A model generated the notes under the pieces. That model made no database searches. It worked only from the letters and a program-made list of their open reading frames with translations, and was not told where the DNA came from. The translations under genes were made by a program, and so were the position numbers. This document shows, piece by piece, positions 33,791 through 46,329 of a DNA stretch of 64,000 bases. Position 1 is the stretch's first letter. The number at the start of each line of letters is the position of its first letter. Source of the DNA: Eucommia ulmoides (taxonomy: Eukaryota > Streptophyta > Magnoliopsida > Garryales > Eucommiaceae); assembly GCA_016647705.1 (NCBI GenBank), contig CM028335.1, forward strand, positions 7,146,579-7,210,578, read 5' to 3'.

Positions 33791-34977
33791 GGGGTGTGGA
33801 AGAGTAAACTTTAATGTGCATTAATTTTAGGAATTGGTACTGTTTTTGTTATGTAAAGAGGGATACGGATGACTACTTTAATGTTAATGTGCAGCTTGTA
33901 ACGTGCATTAATTGTGTTCCCCGTCGTTCTTGCAGTAAAACTCCTTAAGAAACCCAAAAAAAAAGGCTCCAGCCAGTGGACGTTCTTTTATCGCTCCAAC
34001 CTGAAACAAACATATGAACTGCTGAAAGAATGTAAACTCAAAGATCAGTATAAGATGCTGCTGGCCAGGACCCCGTTTGCAAAATTATTCGAGACGTTAT
34101 ATGAGCAGAGAGTGACTCTCGAAAACATTCACAAAAATGATGATCTCATTGAAATGATCATCCGATGTTACAATCCTGCGCATGGGAGGGTTAGAATAGG
34201 GGCAGGTTTATCCGGATAACCCCGCTGGACATACAGCTAATATTCGGAATAACGACAGGCGAAGAACTTGTTATTGTGAGCCACTACACAAAATCCGGCT
34301 CTCCCTTCATATCCAAACTGACATTCGCAGACCGCGGGTTCAATGTCGCATATTTGAGATCACAAGTGCAAGGGAATGTGAACGCCACAGATGATGAAAC
34401 GGTACAGGATGTTGTGCGTATGGTCATTCTGCACCTGATGACCACATGCTTCTTTGCGACAACTGGGCAGCAGGTCCCAAAATCGTTGGTTCTCTATGTT
34501 GAAACGATTGAAGACATGGTAAATTACAACTGGACAACTGCAATACTCACAGATCTGGAAACAAGCCTCAAGAAATCGTACATGGAACCTCGGTCGGTCA
34601 CGGGGTGGGTGCTTGCTCTCCAGTTATACACATAACCATTGTGAAAACGCTTTTACAAAATTAAAAAGCATTGTTTGTGGAACCTACTTGACATCGTACA
34701 TTTTTTGCCTATAGTATTGGTTGTGCGAGCACACAACGTTGATTGACCACACCGAGAGGAGGGAGCATAGTGTGCCGCGTTTGGAACGATGGTGCCTCAC
34801 CACGTTTTCTTCCAACCTGGGTGGCATTCCCTTCAGGCTTGTGCCAGCTGATAAGGTAAACAAAAAAAATGTGTTGTGCTTTAAATAAAAATGAGATGGG
34901 GGGATGAATGCATTGAAGCTTTTCAAAAATAAATTGACTCTCATTGACACATCTGATTGTGTTTAAAAAAATAAACA

Positions 34978-35545
34978 TTTAAGTTAACGTTAAAATGTTT
35001 AGATTTGGTTTGTTTATTGGTATGGTTGAACAGTTGTACTATATTATGTTAACGTTAATGCAATGACCTTAATTCCGTTACCATTGACGTTGCTAATGGG
35101 GGTAATTGTGTTAACGTTAACGCAAGTACATAAAATATGTTAGGTGGTATTTGCGTTAACATTAACGCAATTAGTTATTGGTTTGGGTGTAAAATATATT
35201 AACGTTAACGCAAAGTAAGTTATATTTGGCTGAATTGTTATCCCGTTAACGTTAACGCATTTAGTTATTGGGTTTGGTTGTAATTTATGTTCAACGTTAA
35301 CGCAAGTAATTTATATGTGATGAGTTGTAATTGCATTAATGTTAACGCAATTAGTTTTGAGTTGGTGTTGTGATTGTGTTAACGTTAACACACTTTAATT
35401 AATGTGCCAGTTGTAATTGCATTAGCGTTAACGCAATTGGGTATTGGGTTTGGGTTGTAAAAAATGTGTTACTGTTAACGCAATCAGTTAGTTGGTTGGG
35501 ATAGTGGTGGCTGTGTTAATGTTAATGCTTGCACATATGCCAGGT
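34978..35545. repeat. Cluster of GTTAACGTTAACGC-type words (MULE cluster 2)
   Basis: At least eight occurrences at spacings of roughly 40-80 bp in an apparent intron of the Ulp1 gene. Each tends to be followed by 'gcaa(tt)agtta(tt)gg', so a longer unit of about 55-65 bp is loosely repeated. Confidence 0.8.
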
Positions 35546-37262
35546 GAAAGACTAACCCGCTGATGAGACTTTAACAGAGCTGCAAATAGGGATTGCTTTG
35601 AAGGATGAGAGTGATGACTCAATTAAAGATAGCCCGGGCAATGAGGGTGGAGATCCAGTCGCTGGTGCCGATGATGGCTACGATACAATGGTTGACGACA
35701 TCATAGGGCGGTATCTGACACCCCTCATAAATCAGCCTACTCCTGTCCCAACTCAAGACGCAATTGATTTGGGTGATGATTCTGCCCTCGCTAAGAGTGC
35801 ATTTTTGTACACCTTCAGAGGGTGCCTTGGGACCACCGTCTGTGGTCGCGTGTACAGTTGATGACATCCACAAATAGATCAAACACATGCAGGGTGAGTT
35901 CGCAGCGAATAAAATGGAAAAAGAGCAGACCGTTGCGGCATTGCATAGGGTGATTGCAATCATAACCACTACTAACATCGAGCAGAAAAAAAAGATTGAT
36001 CATTTGAAAGCATCGTCATTGCAAGAAAAAAAAAGTTATGTGCGTTCTGTCTCCAACCTCTCTGCGAAATTAGTGAAATCAATTGGGGAGAAGACAAACA
36101 TCTTAACGAAAATCAGCGTGAACGACCTGACTCAAAAGTATAGGGAGCCCCTCGTCGATACAGAGAAAGATGACCTTAGCTGGAAATGTCACGAGCTCGT
36201 CCAGGAGGTGGAGACATTGAAAAAAAACAATCAAAATGTTAAATCAGCAACATACTGATGATGCTGATGAAATGAAGAAGAAATGTAATGATCTTGCTCT
36301 TGACTTGAAAGCAGAATAAGAAATCAACAAACTGCTAAGGAAGGAGAAGAAATAGATAGCCAAATCAGACGTTAAAATGCGTGTGGCACTTAATTAACAA
36401 ATACAGGACCTCCAGACGAAATTGAACGCCCACATGCAAACGGGGGGGAGGGGTACATCTACCACTCTTGCAGTCCTCAAGCCTTAACCACTCTCTATGG
36501 TCATGCCGACGGACACCACCGATGCACCGTCACCAATCCCGATGCCTACGTCACTTGGGGGGGCAATGCAAAAAGTTAACTCCATGGTTGGACGAGTAAA
36601 GAAAAAGGAGAGGTAACCGAAGAAACAAGACAGTGATTTTGTCTACCCCAAAACAAAAGGAAAGGGGAAACAGAAAGAGAAAACTGACATTGTTAATGTC
36701 GATGAGCTTCCGTGGGCAACAATGTATGAAGACAATGCAAGACTGCCAGCTCAAAATGCGACGACCGTTGGTGCGATGCTTGGTGATGACGATTGGGATA
36801 AGTTGTCTGTGATTTCCAAAGAGGGCCCAGGGTAAAAAACAAAAATGAACTCAAAGTGCCTATTTACTTTTAAAATGCCTTTTTCCATAAAATGTTTGCT
36901 GATCATGTGATGTGTTGTTTTTTACAATGTCCCAGTACATTCGTGTTTGGAGGCGGGAAACCCATGGCCATTGTTTCATGTGGTGACGTCATTTGAATGC
37001 TTATGGAGCGACGTGTGTCAGATAACGTATGAAACTGACTGCATAATGTTTGTGATTGATTAAATTCTTACATCAACTTGTTTCGTGAAAAAGATGTTTA
37101 CGTTAACAAAATTTGCGTTAACGTTAATGTTACTGTCTCCCTCCTTCTTTCTCCCACAGGTTATCGATTTGTACGGGGAGAGTTTGGACGATGAAATTTG
37201 ATCAACCAATCACATGTGGACGTCAACGTCAATCGTGTTGTTGCACAAAACGCGGTTCGCAC

Positions 37263-39534
37263 TGTCACACCCCACCCCGGACACCCATCACCTGTGGGGC
37301 CGGCGTGACGTCGACACGACATTACCTAAGCGACAAACCAACTAGAAAACGACGGTATGCATTCATAATTATACAAACATCAAAATACAGGTCATAACAT
37401 CTTCCCTAACTAGAGACACACCCGTCCCTGAATTCCTTTTAATAAACAACAAAAGAAAAAAAAACGATGAACCTCTCTTAGGTTCGCCTCAGACAGCACT
37501 TCCCGAATTTTTTTTTTCCTTGCTATACCATCGACGGACTCTACCCCGTGCCAGTAGGGGATTGACTCCTAGCCATTTCACCTTCGAGTGTACTGCCTTC
37601 TTAATAAAATTATTCTTATTTAATAATAATACCTTCTAGTTAAAACAACATTTACACATAGATTCAGCATAAGCATCATATATGCAGTAAAAAATGAAGT
37701 AGTATATTTAAGTTCTATTTTTAAAACCATCCAGTATAAATATCATACCAATCACCTGAAATAAATAATAAATCACCCAATATAAACAAAACATCACATC
37801 CCAAACCACCACTCCACCACAACACACACTGGTTAGCCATAGTGATCGTTTTAACCTCATGATCGGAAGTTTGCAACGGTACCGTACTATCCGTAGGATA
37901 TGCCTTCCTACGAATACCCATCACTCCGTCGAAGCGGATAATCACTGCGCAGTACAAATGTCTAACATCACTCTACTGAAGCAGATAAACATCACTCCGC
38001 CGAAGCGGATCAACATCACACAATAATATCGTCTAATCAACATCGTCAAATCACCACATAATTTTTTTAAAAGCATCTAATTTAAATACAACCATTTTTC
38101 ATCACGTATATATATATATAATTTGGTAAGAAGACAGTACACTCACCTCGTTTCTGGTGCTACAAAAACCTCACCGTCCACAGCTTACCGAGGTGTTGGC
38201 ATCTGCGAACCTAGAAATGATAGGGTCTAAGTTAATATTTTATGTAAAATTACCTAGTCATGTGATGCATGCCCTAAGTTCCATATTTTTTCCATTTCCC
38301 ATATTTTATCCATGGGATTTGTTATTATTCTAATAATTTCGTTCTATTATTTATTACATAAGAAATCTTGTAATCTGAACGACCCTAAATTTATTACTCC
38401 GGTTACAAAGATTTTTAGGTTAAGATTGAATTTAACCAAACTAGAATAAATTTAACGGAAAACGATATCCATTCTGAATCGTTCACGGGTCGCGAAAATG
38501 ATTTGAATTTAAATTTGATTTTTTTTTCTTTTGTCGGGGTTAATTGTGCAATTTTCCTTTTTTTTTTCTCTGTTTTTGGTTCTTCTCCAGACCGACGACC
38601 GCCACTCTCTCCGTCTCACTTTTTTTTTTCCTTCGCTGGATTCTCGTCGACACGACATACATTTCACACACACGCACACTCGTACACACTAGCTGGAAAA
38701 ATCAGAACACACACACACAAACCTACATGCTGCCAGAAGAAGAAAACTGAGCACACCCCACATCGTCAAAAACTTACCGACCCAGCTCGTCACGCTCATG
38801 CATGCACACATCTATCAATTAATTAGAGGAAATACACATAAATACTCACCAGCCCGATGATCGTCGATGGTTGGACGACGATCCCGCAACTCCCGCTCAC
38901 CGGTGACGCTAAAAACGCGCACTGCCACTCGGTTGATGAACCACGCCACCGGCCAGACCAACCTCTTTCTCTCTCTGGAATTATCTACAATGTCCACACG
39001 ACCATACTGCCGGAGGAACGCCGATTCAAGAAAAACCGACGACCCCTCCGCTCCGGTTCTCTCTCTCTCTCTCTAGAATTTCTCGAGTTTTTCTCCGATT
39101 TCCTCATTTCTTTGCATGAGGGAGGGTTTTTATTGCATGATTTTAGTGATCAAAGTGATCCTCAGCTCGCCACGTCTCCCCTTGATCGCCCTCTCCTCTG
39201 GCCGGTGGATCGCCCGTCGGTCGTATGGGTTTATATATATATATAAAAGAAGAAGTTAAATTACACTTTCCTCCCTCCAATTCCTTTAGGATCTTTATTT
39301 CAGTAAATTTCCATTTTAAAAAGTTCCAAAATTATAATTTTGCCCTTAACATTTCTACTTTTGATTTCTAATTGCCAATTTAAATCTCAAGTTTAAATTT
39401 TTGCGTTTCTAAATTCCCAATTTGATCCCCAACTTTTGATTTGAGTTTTTATCAATAAAATGTTTACCTTAAAATTCTCTAATGTTCTATAATGCGACTA
39501 TTTATGACGTACGTTCTATAACTTAGGTTTTACA
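37263..39534 (+). mobile_element. Solo LTR (2.27 kb) inside the MULE Ulp1 gene
   Basis: Starts tgtcacaccccaccccgg and ends ataacttaggttttaca, with a perfect 5-bp duplication cgcac on both sides (37258-37262 and 39535-39539). There is no internal region, so it is a recombined LTR. Contains repeated 'ccgaagcggatcaacatcac' words (37880-38020) and many C/T-rich runs. The tgtcacaccc start is common in Del/Tekay-type Gypsy LTRs, but that assignment is a guess. The copy at 61262-63907 is the same family in the opposite orientation. Confidence 0.88.
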
Positions 39535-40439
39535 CGCACTATCATGCATTTGGGTAAGACGCTTTAGCACATGTTAGCTTTTTTCCTTTTTCATCCAACC
39601 TTGCTAACAAATAAAAAAAATCATGGAATGTTATAAGAGAGGACAACAAGCTACTGCTGAAAGATGTCTACTACACAATCTCCACCGCATTCAACAAAGA
39701 AAACCGTTATATTGTGTTCCTGATGAACACTCACGGTCGCCATGCATCACCCAATCACTGGATTGTAATGGTGCTGGACATACATGATAAAAAATGGACG
39801 TTTTACAATTCCATTCGTCCTAGGAAGAACACCACTGATCATTATTATAACGATGCACTTACAGTGGTATGTGATTTAACATGGGACTACTTTGAGTATC
39901 TTTAACTACACTCTGTTTTATTTGACTAACCTATATTCTGAACAGAAAAAGTTTGTTAAACGACATATTAACATGGAAACACGGTCAGATTGGGGCAATA
40001 CACCTATAGAACAATGTCTCGATTCACCGCAACAACGCGGGGCGTAAGTTCACCCGTCCGAAACTTGTGCACTAAAAATCGTATGTCTGTGCAAATTTAT
40101 CATTCTCATCTGTTTACCTTTCCCCCGCGTTTACAGGACTGATTGTGGCATTTATGTTATGTACATTATAAAACAATATGTTGCAAATATGCCCGCCACG
40201 AAAAAACTATCGGTGGCGGATGTACGAGGTGTCCGGAAAGATGTAATACATGCTCTACTCAACCATCCGCACTACAGTTGGATTCCCGCAGTGGGTGGCA
40301 ATGTTGAAAAAATCCAACCAGATCAGGGCGCACCCTGACCTAGGGGAGAAGTTGATCAATGATACAAGACACAAATCTAAGAAAATGTATATATTTCTCT
40401 GTTTGATTAATTCTTTGCGATGATGGATGCGTGTGTTTA

Positions 40440-41170
40440 ATGGGTGGTTTAATGTGCAAACAGCGTTAACGTTAATGTGCAAAAATGCGTTAACATTAAC
40501 TTAAGAAAAATGTAATTCTTTAACTCTTATTGCATACGTTGATTTATTACGTTAATGTTAATGTTGATGTTAACATAAGAAATGTGTTGTTGTTTTTATA
40601 TAAAAATACGTTGGGGCGAATGCATTAAAGTTTTTGAAAAATAATTTACTCCAATTGACACACGTGATTGTGTTTTTTAACATAAACATTTAAGTTAACG
40701 TTAAATGTTTAGATTTGGTATATTTATTGGTCGGGTTGAACAAATTTAATAAAATTGTGTTAACGTTAAAGCAATGACTATAATTACGTTGCCTTTTGAC
40801 TTTGTTGTTGGGTTGTAATCGTGTTAACGTTAACGCAAGTAAGTAAATGTACTGGATTGTTAATGCGTTAACGTTAACGCAATTAGTTATTGGGTTTAGT
40901 TGCAATGACGTTAATGTTAACGCAATTAGTAATTTACATGTGCTGGTTGTAAAAAAAAAATGCGTTAACGTTAACGCGATTAGTTAATGTTTAGATTTGG
41001 TTAGTTTGTTGGTCTGGTTGAACAATTTTTTCTAAAAAATGTGTTACCGTTAACGAATTGACCTTAATTGCGTTGCCTTTGACTTTGTTGTGTTACAATT
41101 AATGCAATTAAATTATATACCATTATGAAAGCATTGAACGTTAAAATATGTGGATCGTACTTGCATTAAC
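40440..41170. repeat. Cluster of GTTAACGTTAACGC-type words (MULE cluster 3)
   Basis: Lies between the ends of the two converging genes. A perfect 18-bp palindrome tgcgttaacgttaacgca is at 40864-40881 and near-identical words are at 40820, 40907 and 40961. The text 'gtttagatttggt(t)tgtttattggt..ggttgaacaa' next to them repeats that at 34999-35040, so larger blocks were duplicated inside the element. Confidence 0.8.
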
Positions 41171-41364
41171 ATTAACACAAAAAAGTTTGCATGTATAGAA
41201 TAACTGTTTATCAAAACAAAAACCGCATCCCTCCCCTGTATCAAAATTACATAATTTTTTTTTTTTGATGAATATGTGCTTTAAATTGAAGCGGTGCATG
41301 TCTTCCTGTTGTACTGCCCATTCTTTTTACATCTACCACATCTTATTTTTGGGATCTCACCCCT

Positions 41365-42906
41365 TGATGGAATGTGTTTCTTTCGCGGTCGACCAGGTTA
41401 TTTTTTTGTGATCAGGGGGATGATTACAGCTTCCGATGCATTTCATTCCGGCTTCTCGAACGTGGGTACACCATATATACCTTCCGAGTAGGTCATTCGG
41501 TAATATTCCACAGAGAAAATAGCTCAACGGATGAATATATATATTGGTCGCTTTTTTGTATCGCCGCACAAACATGAATACACGGGAAACTGTTTCCCTG
41601 CCACCCGAAGCAGGAACACGTTTTTTTATCCACATCAACCAGAACAGATAGGATCGAGTGTACTTCATATACGCTGTTGCCACACTCAACAACATTCCAC
41701 GTCCGTTCGTCACTTATCATCCGCGACAGCATTTGATCCCGTACTGGGCATAGGAAACCCGTCATCAAAAGTGATTTGGCGTGTCTCACTGACAACCAGT
41801 TCATTACCTTGCACCTAATCTTGTTGACCATTAATATGATCGGCAGGTGCCGGTAATCATGAATCTATGCGTTGAATGAATCCGTTAGGTTGGACGACAT
41901 CTCCCCATATCTTTTGCCTTTGAAAAACATGTTACAGACGTTGTCAGGTGGCACATTCTCTAGAAAATTCTCTACTCGTCCCATACTTTCTGTTCTTAAT
42001 TTTACCCGCAGTTGGTAGTATTTGCCAAGCGTCGTCGCATATGCCATCATCGAATATTTGTGCATGAGCTTCTCCTTCCACGCCTGTTTCAAACCTGCTA
42101 ATTTGTCCCTCGTATTGTTCTTCAAGTAGTTCAAGCAATAAGAATAAAAACAATCTGGGAACATTTTTCGGACCCCTTCAAGAATGTCACTATGTCGATC
42201 GAAAATGAAGGTTAACACACGTTCTTTTGCCACAATTTTTTCTAAATTGGTTATAAACCAATACCAGTTGTCGTCATTCTTTGCATCAACAACAGCGAAT
42301 GCCACCGGAAAAAGACCTGTCCATTTATGAAAAACACAAAAGCATATCAGCGTGCGGTAAAAAAGACGTTGTATACGCAGTCGTTTATATACGTTAATGT
42401 TAACATATTTAACGTTAACGTTAAATGTTCCCATGTCCCATCCCTAAACATGATCAGCTTGCCTCATCAGAACCTCCCCTCCTCCACAAAACTGTTGAAA
42501 AAATGTAAAAATATATAAGAAAGCGTTACTTGCATCTAATGTGTTAACGTTAAGTGTTATTGCGTTTATGTAATAAGGAATCAAACAATTTATCTTTATT
42601 TCCATCCTTTGCACTAGCCGCTCCCCTAGAAATGTCCCATTTAGGAACAACATCGGCCTGCAGTATTTGAACCTGTGCGCAGTCGCATAGAACGATACAA
42701 ACAGTCTCTTGAAATGCCCCGTTTCTGTATCATAATCCAATGCCAAATGGCTGCCTAGGTTCGTCTGCCTACATGCATCTAAGTACCAGCGCAATTGATC
42801 ATAAGACGATTCGTGGTCGCCATACAAATTATTCTGAGCTTTTTTCACGTTGTTCCATGCAATGTGGTATGTGATCTCAATCCCATAGTCGTTCTTGAAT
42901 GGGTGA
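41365..42906 (-). pseudogene. MULE transposase, C-terminal part (right of the nested Gypsy in gene sense)
   Basis: Minus-strand reading gives KNDYGIEITYHIAWNNVKKA, then SYDQLRWYLDACRQTN, HFKRLFVSFYATAHRFKYCR and PMLFLNGTFLGERL. The last is the first catalytic block, with Asn where transposases have Asp (DGT). After introns come HKWTGLFPVAFAVVDAKNDD, the second acidic block FDRHSDILEGVRKMFPDC, and MSSNLTDSFNA. A SWIM zinc finger follows, CSCFGWQGNSFPCIHVCAA (about 41560-41620). A stop separates the last two parts. The gene continues at 57219 on the other side of the Gypsy element. The changed catalytic residue and stops argue that the enzyme is dead. Confidence 0.85.
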
Positions 42907-44322
42907 TGTAGACACGGCATTTTGACCGCCTCGCAAAAAATTATACTTTATTTTATAATTACCTTAATTTTATTTTTCTATTTATTTTGTTTTAATTGTA
43001 CCGTATTTGTGCAGTTTAATACTGCTAAATTAAGTTTTATTAATCTCTTAAGTAAATTAAATATTAGTAATTAATTTTTTTTTTTTTTTTTTTGTAGATT
43101 TTTCGAAGTGTAATAAAAACGCGTTAATTCGGAACAAAATGGACAAGAAACAGACGAGAACGAGAGAGGTCTAGACCGAACGGGGGTGGGGGGGCTGCAC
43201 AAAGGTCGCACGTGCGACCAGTGTGCTGGCCGCATATGTGTCCAGTAGGGGGGGCAGAGAGCATTAGCTCTCTGCCCAGCCCCCCATTTTTTGGGTGCAC
43301 CAATTTTGGTGCACACAAAAGGGGGTGGGTGCACCAAATTTCGGTGCACCCACCCCCTTTTTCTTATTTTTTCGCGTGTTTTTTGGATGATTTTTCAGAA
43401 ATTCCTTCCTATAAATAGATGAAATATCACAATAGAAAAGGAGGAATTTTTTTCGCCAGAGGAATTTTTATTTTTTTTTGAGAGGAATTTTTTGGGAAGG
43501 GAGAGGTGAAATCTGGAGAGAAATTTTGAAGAAAATAATATTATTTTCATTTTATTGTAATTTTGAAGAAGAAAAAATCTCCAAGAAGGTGGTAAATTTT
43601 CATCTGTTGTAAATCTTACTCTTATTTTTAAATAAGTTGTTATTATACTAATCTTTTTTTTTTTGTAAATTAGATTTTTTTTTCCTTTATTATTTATTTA
43701 TTTATTTATTTTTATTTTCTTTTTATTTTTTTTTATTTTTTTTTGAGTACATAAAACGAGGTGGAAAATTCTCAACCTTCCATTTGAATGGTTTAAATTT
43801 AGAAGGGAATTACTCCCCTCGATGCGTGTGTGCGTGTGTTTTATTTAATTTGTATTAAATATAATGTGCTAACAATACGAGGTGGAAAACTTATGACCTT
43901 CCATTGGAACAGTTTAAGTTTAGAATGAAATTACTCCCCTTGAGAAGAGTGTGTGTGTGTGTGTGCGCGGGTGTTTTATTTAATTTATATTAAATATAAT
44001 GTGCTGACAAGATAAGGTGGAAAATTTTCAACCTTCCATTTGAACGGTTTAAATTTAGAAGGGAATTACTCCACTCGATACGTGTGTGCGTGTGTTTCAT
44101 TTAATTTGTATTGAATATAATGTGCTAACAAGATAAGGTGGAAAATTCCCAACCTTCCATTTGAACGGTTTAAATTTATAAGGGAATTACTCCCCTCGAT
44201 GCGTGTGTGCGTGTGTTTTATTTAATTTGTATTAAATATAATGTGCTAACAATACGAGGTGAAAAACTTCTGACCTTCCATTGGAACGGTTTAAGTTTAG
44301 AATGAAATTACTCCCCTTGAGA

Positions 44323-44356
<34 letters not shown>

Positions 44357-45637
44357 GGTGTTTTATTTAATTTATATTAAATATAATGTGCTAACAAGAT
44401 AAGGTGAAAAATTCCTAACCTTCCATTTGAACGGTTTAAATTTAGAAGAGAATTACTCCCCTCGATGCGTGTGTGCGTGTGTTTCATTTAATTTGTATTG
44501 AATATAATGTGCTAACAAGATAAGGTGGAAAATTCCCAACCTTCCATTTGAACGGTTTAAATTTAGAAGGGAATTACTCCCTTCGATGCGTGTGTGCGTG
44601 TGTTTTATTTAATTTGTATTAAATATAATGTGCTAACAAGATAAGGTGAAAAATTCCCAACCTTCCATTTGAACGGTTTAAATTTAGAAGGGAATTACTC
44701 CCCTCGATGCGGGTGTGCGTGTATTTTATTTAATTTGTATTAAATATAATGTGCTAACAAGATAAGGTAGAAAATTCCCAACCTTCCATTTTAAGGGTTT
44801 AAATTTAGAAGGGAATTATTCCCCTCGATGCGGGTGTGCGTGTGTTTTATTTAATTTGTATTAAATATAATGTGCTGACAAGATAAGGTGAAAAATTCCC
44901 AACCGTCAATTTGAACGGTTTAAATTTAGAAGGGAATTACTCCCCTCGATGTGTGCGTGCGTGTGTGAGCGTGTGTTTCTTTAACTCGTATTAAATATAA
45001 TGTGCTGACAAGATAAGGTGGAAAATTCCCAACCTTCCATTGGAACGGTTTAGGTTTAGAAGTGAATTACTCCCCTCGATGTGTATGAGTGTGTGCGTGC
45101 GTGTGTTTCTTTAACTTGCGTTAAATAAAATGTGCTAACAAGATGAGGTGGAAAATTCCCAACTTTCCATCAGAACGGTCTAGGTTTAGAAGAGAGATCA
45201 CTTCCCTCAATGTGTGTGTGTGTATATGTGTGTATATGAGGAGGATTTCAAAATAAAATAAAAACATTCGGATTTAAATTTTAATTGGACTCAATCGGAT
45301 AAGGTACCGTCTTTGGACGGGCGTCTTGGGGTGCTTAACACCTTCCCCGAGCGTAACTGACCCCCCGAACTCTTTAAACGAATCTCTGGTCAGACCATGT
45401 TATTTTAGGAGTCAAATTTTTTACTTAAGCCATTTTTTAAATTGTTTTCGAAAAAGAAAAATATGGTGACCTAGCACATCATTTAAACCCAATGCTAGGT
45501 GGCGACTCCTTTTTTTAAAACAGGCTTAAGTATATTTTAATGAGAAAATCGACGTTTTTAAAAAACCCTTCTCATTTTACCAGCGCCAAGCATATATCTA
45601 TTTTTTTTATTTTTTCTGGAAAATCGGAGCGCGTTCA
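42907..45637 (+). repeat. Left (5') LTR of the Gypsy element, 2.73 kb
   Basis: tgtagacacgg...gcgcgttca. Contains a hairpin cluster (43204-43357) and an array of about 12 units of roughly 121 bp (43750-45230). A conserved tail (45260-45637) includes 'ggtgacctagcacatcattt'. It probably drives transcription and ends of the element's RNA. Confidence 0.92.
43750..45230 (+). repeat. Tandem array (~121-bp unit) inside the left LTR
   Basis: About 12 units, each with 'aaggtggaaaattcccaacc', 'ttgaacggtttaaatttaga', 'ttactcccctcgatgcg', a (tg)n tract of variable length, and 'aatataatgtgctaacaaga'. The right LTR has about nine units, so copy number has changed since insertion or differed in the transposition intermediate. 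Confidence 0.92.
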
Positions 45638-45639
45638 GA

Positions 45640-45657
45640 TGGCGACTCCGCTGGGGA
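45640..45657 (+). other. Primer binding site of the Gypsy element
   Basis: tggcgactccgctgggga, two bases after the left LTR. It begins with tgg, complementary to the CCA end of a tRNA. The same site is common in Tat/Ogre-type plant elements; the tRNA species is not assigned here. Confidence 0.8.
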
Positions 45658-46329
45658 TTCACAAAGGGTCGAGCCCAATATGTCTGAAAAAGTCCAACTA
45701 ATCTAAAGTCCGAATGTTAAATTTTATTTTATTTTTTCCCTCAATTCAGTAAATAAGTTGTGATTTTTTTTTATATCATTTATTTTTTATTTTTTATATA
45801 TTTTCTTTTTTTCCTTATTTCCTCTCAGGCTCTTATATCGTTGTAAATCTTCTGATAAAAGCAAAACTGTCTTGTATCCATATTATCCCCTCAGGATTCT
45901 ATGATACAAGACGAGAAAGGGGTTTTTTGTACTTGATGGATTTATGACGTCTTGGGAAGTCCTAAAAAAAAGGGGAGGGGGAGCACACCAAACAAGTTCA
46001 AAGTTTTCAATATCGGTAGGGAACGACAAAAAAAAAAAAGAAAAAAAAAAGAGAGATTTTTCATGTACTATCATTTGTTTTAATTAGTCGTTATCGAAAT
46101 TGAAATCTTCGAACTAGAATGGGCTTTAAGGCCACCTAAGACCCACGTGAACTAAAAAAATAATTTTTTTGTAGGTGAAAAAGAAAAGGACAAGACAAAG
46201 AAAATTGGTCCCAGAAAAGCAAATCCAGTTCCCCCTTTTCGAAGTCCGATCTTTACACGCAGTCGAGCACAGACTTATTCCAGGATGACATCAGAAAGCA
46301 ATCCCGAATCTCCCTGAACGACCCAGATA

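Larger units (their letters stand above)
33936..40338 (+). pseudogene. Ulp1-like (C48) cysteine protease gene of the MULE, broken
   Basis: Likely multi-exon. 33936-34630 reads SSQWTFFYRSNLKQTYELLK and further on RITPLDIQLIFGITTGEEL, the N-terminal region that precedes Ulp1 domains in plant MULE proteins, with a frame break near 34.2 kb. A following exon (34720-34860) has ERREHSVPRLERWCLTTFSS. 35600-36260 encodes an acidic stretch and a lysine/glutamate-rich coiled coil. 36660-37250 reads VNVDELPWATMYED and VIDLYGESLDDE, and a solo LTR sits in this last block. After the LTR, 39630-39900 gives SPNHWIVMVLDIHDKKWTFYNS (catalytic His; Asn where Asp is usual), then 39945-40045 a QQRG-type Gln. 40138-40338 gives TDCGIYVMYIIKQYV (catalytic Cys). 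Family role: cleavage of SUMO-type conjugates; the role in the transposon is unknown. Confidence 0.75.

Noticed and set aside
43071-43418. Frames around 43.1-43.4 kb with PPP and CAPP runs
   Set aside because: Come from the GC-rich hairpin cluster of the LTR and match no gag or envelope protein.
43750-45230. Regularly spaced repeats resembling a CRISPR array
   Set aside because: Units are tandem with no unique spacers, within an LTR of a plant retrotransposon. Not a CRISPR.
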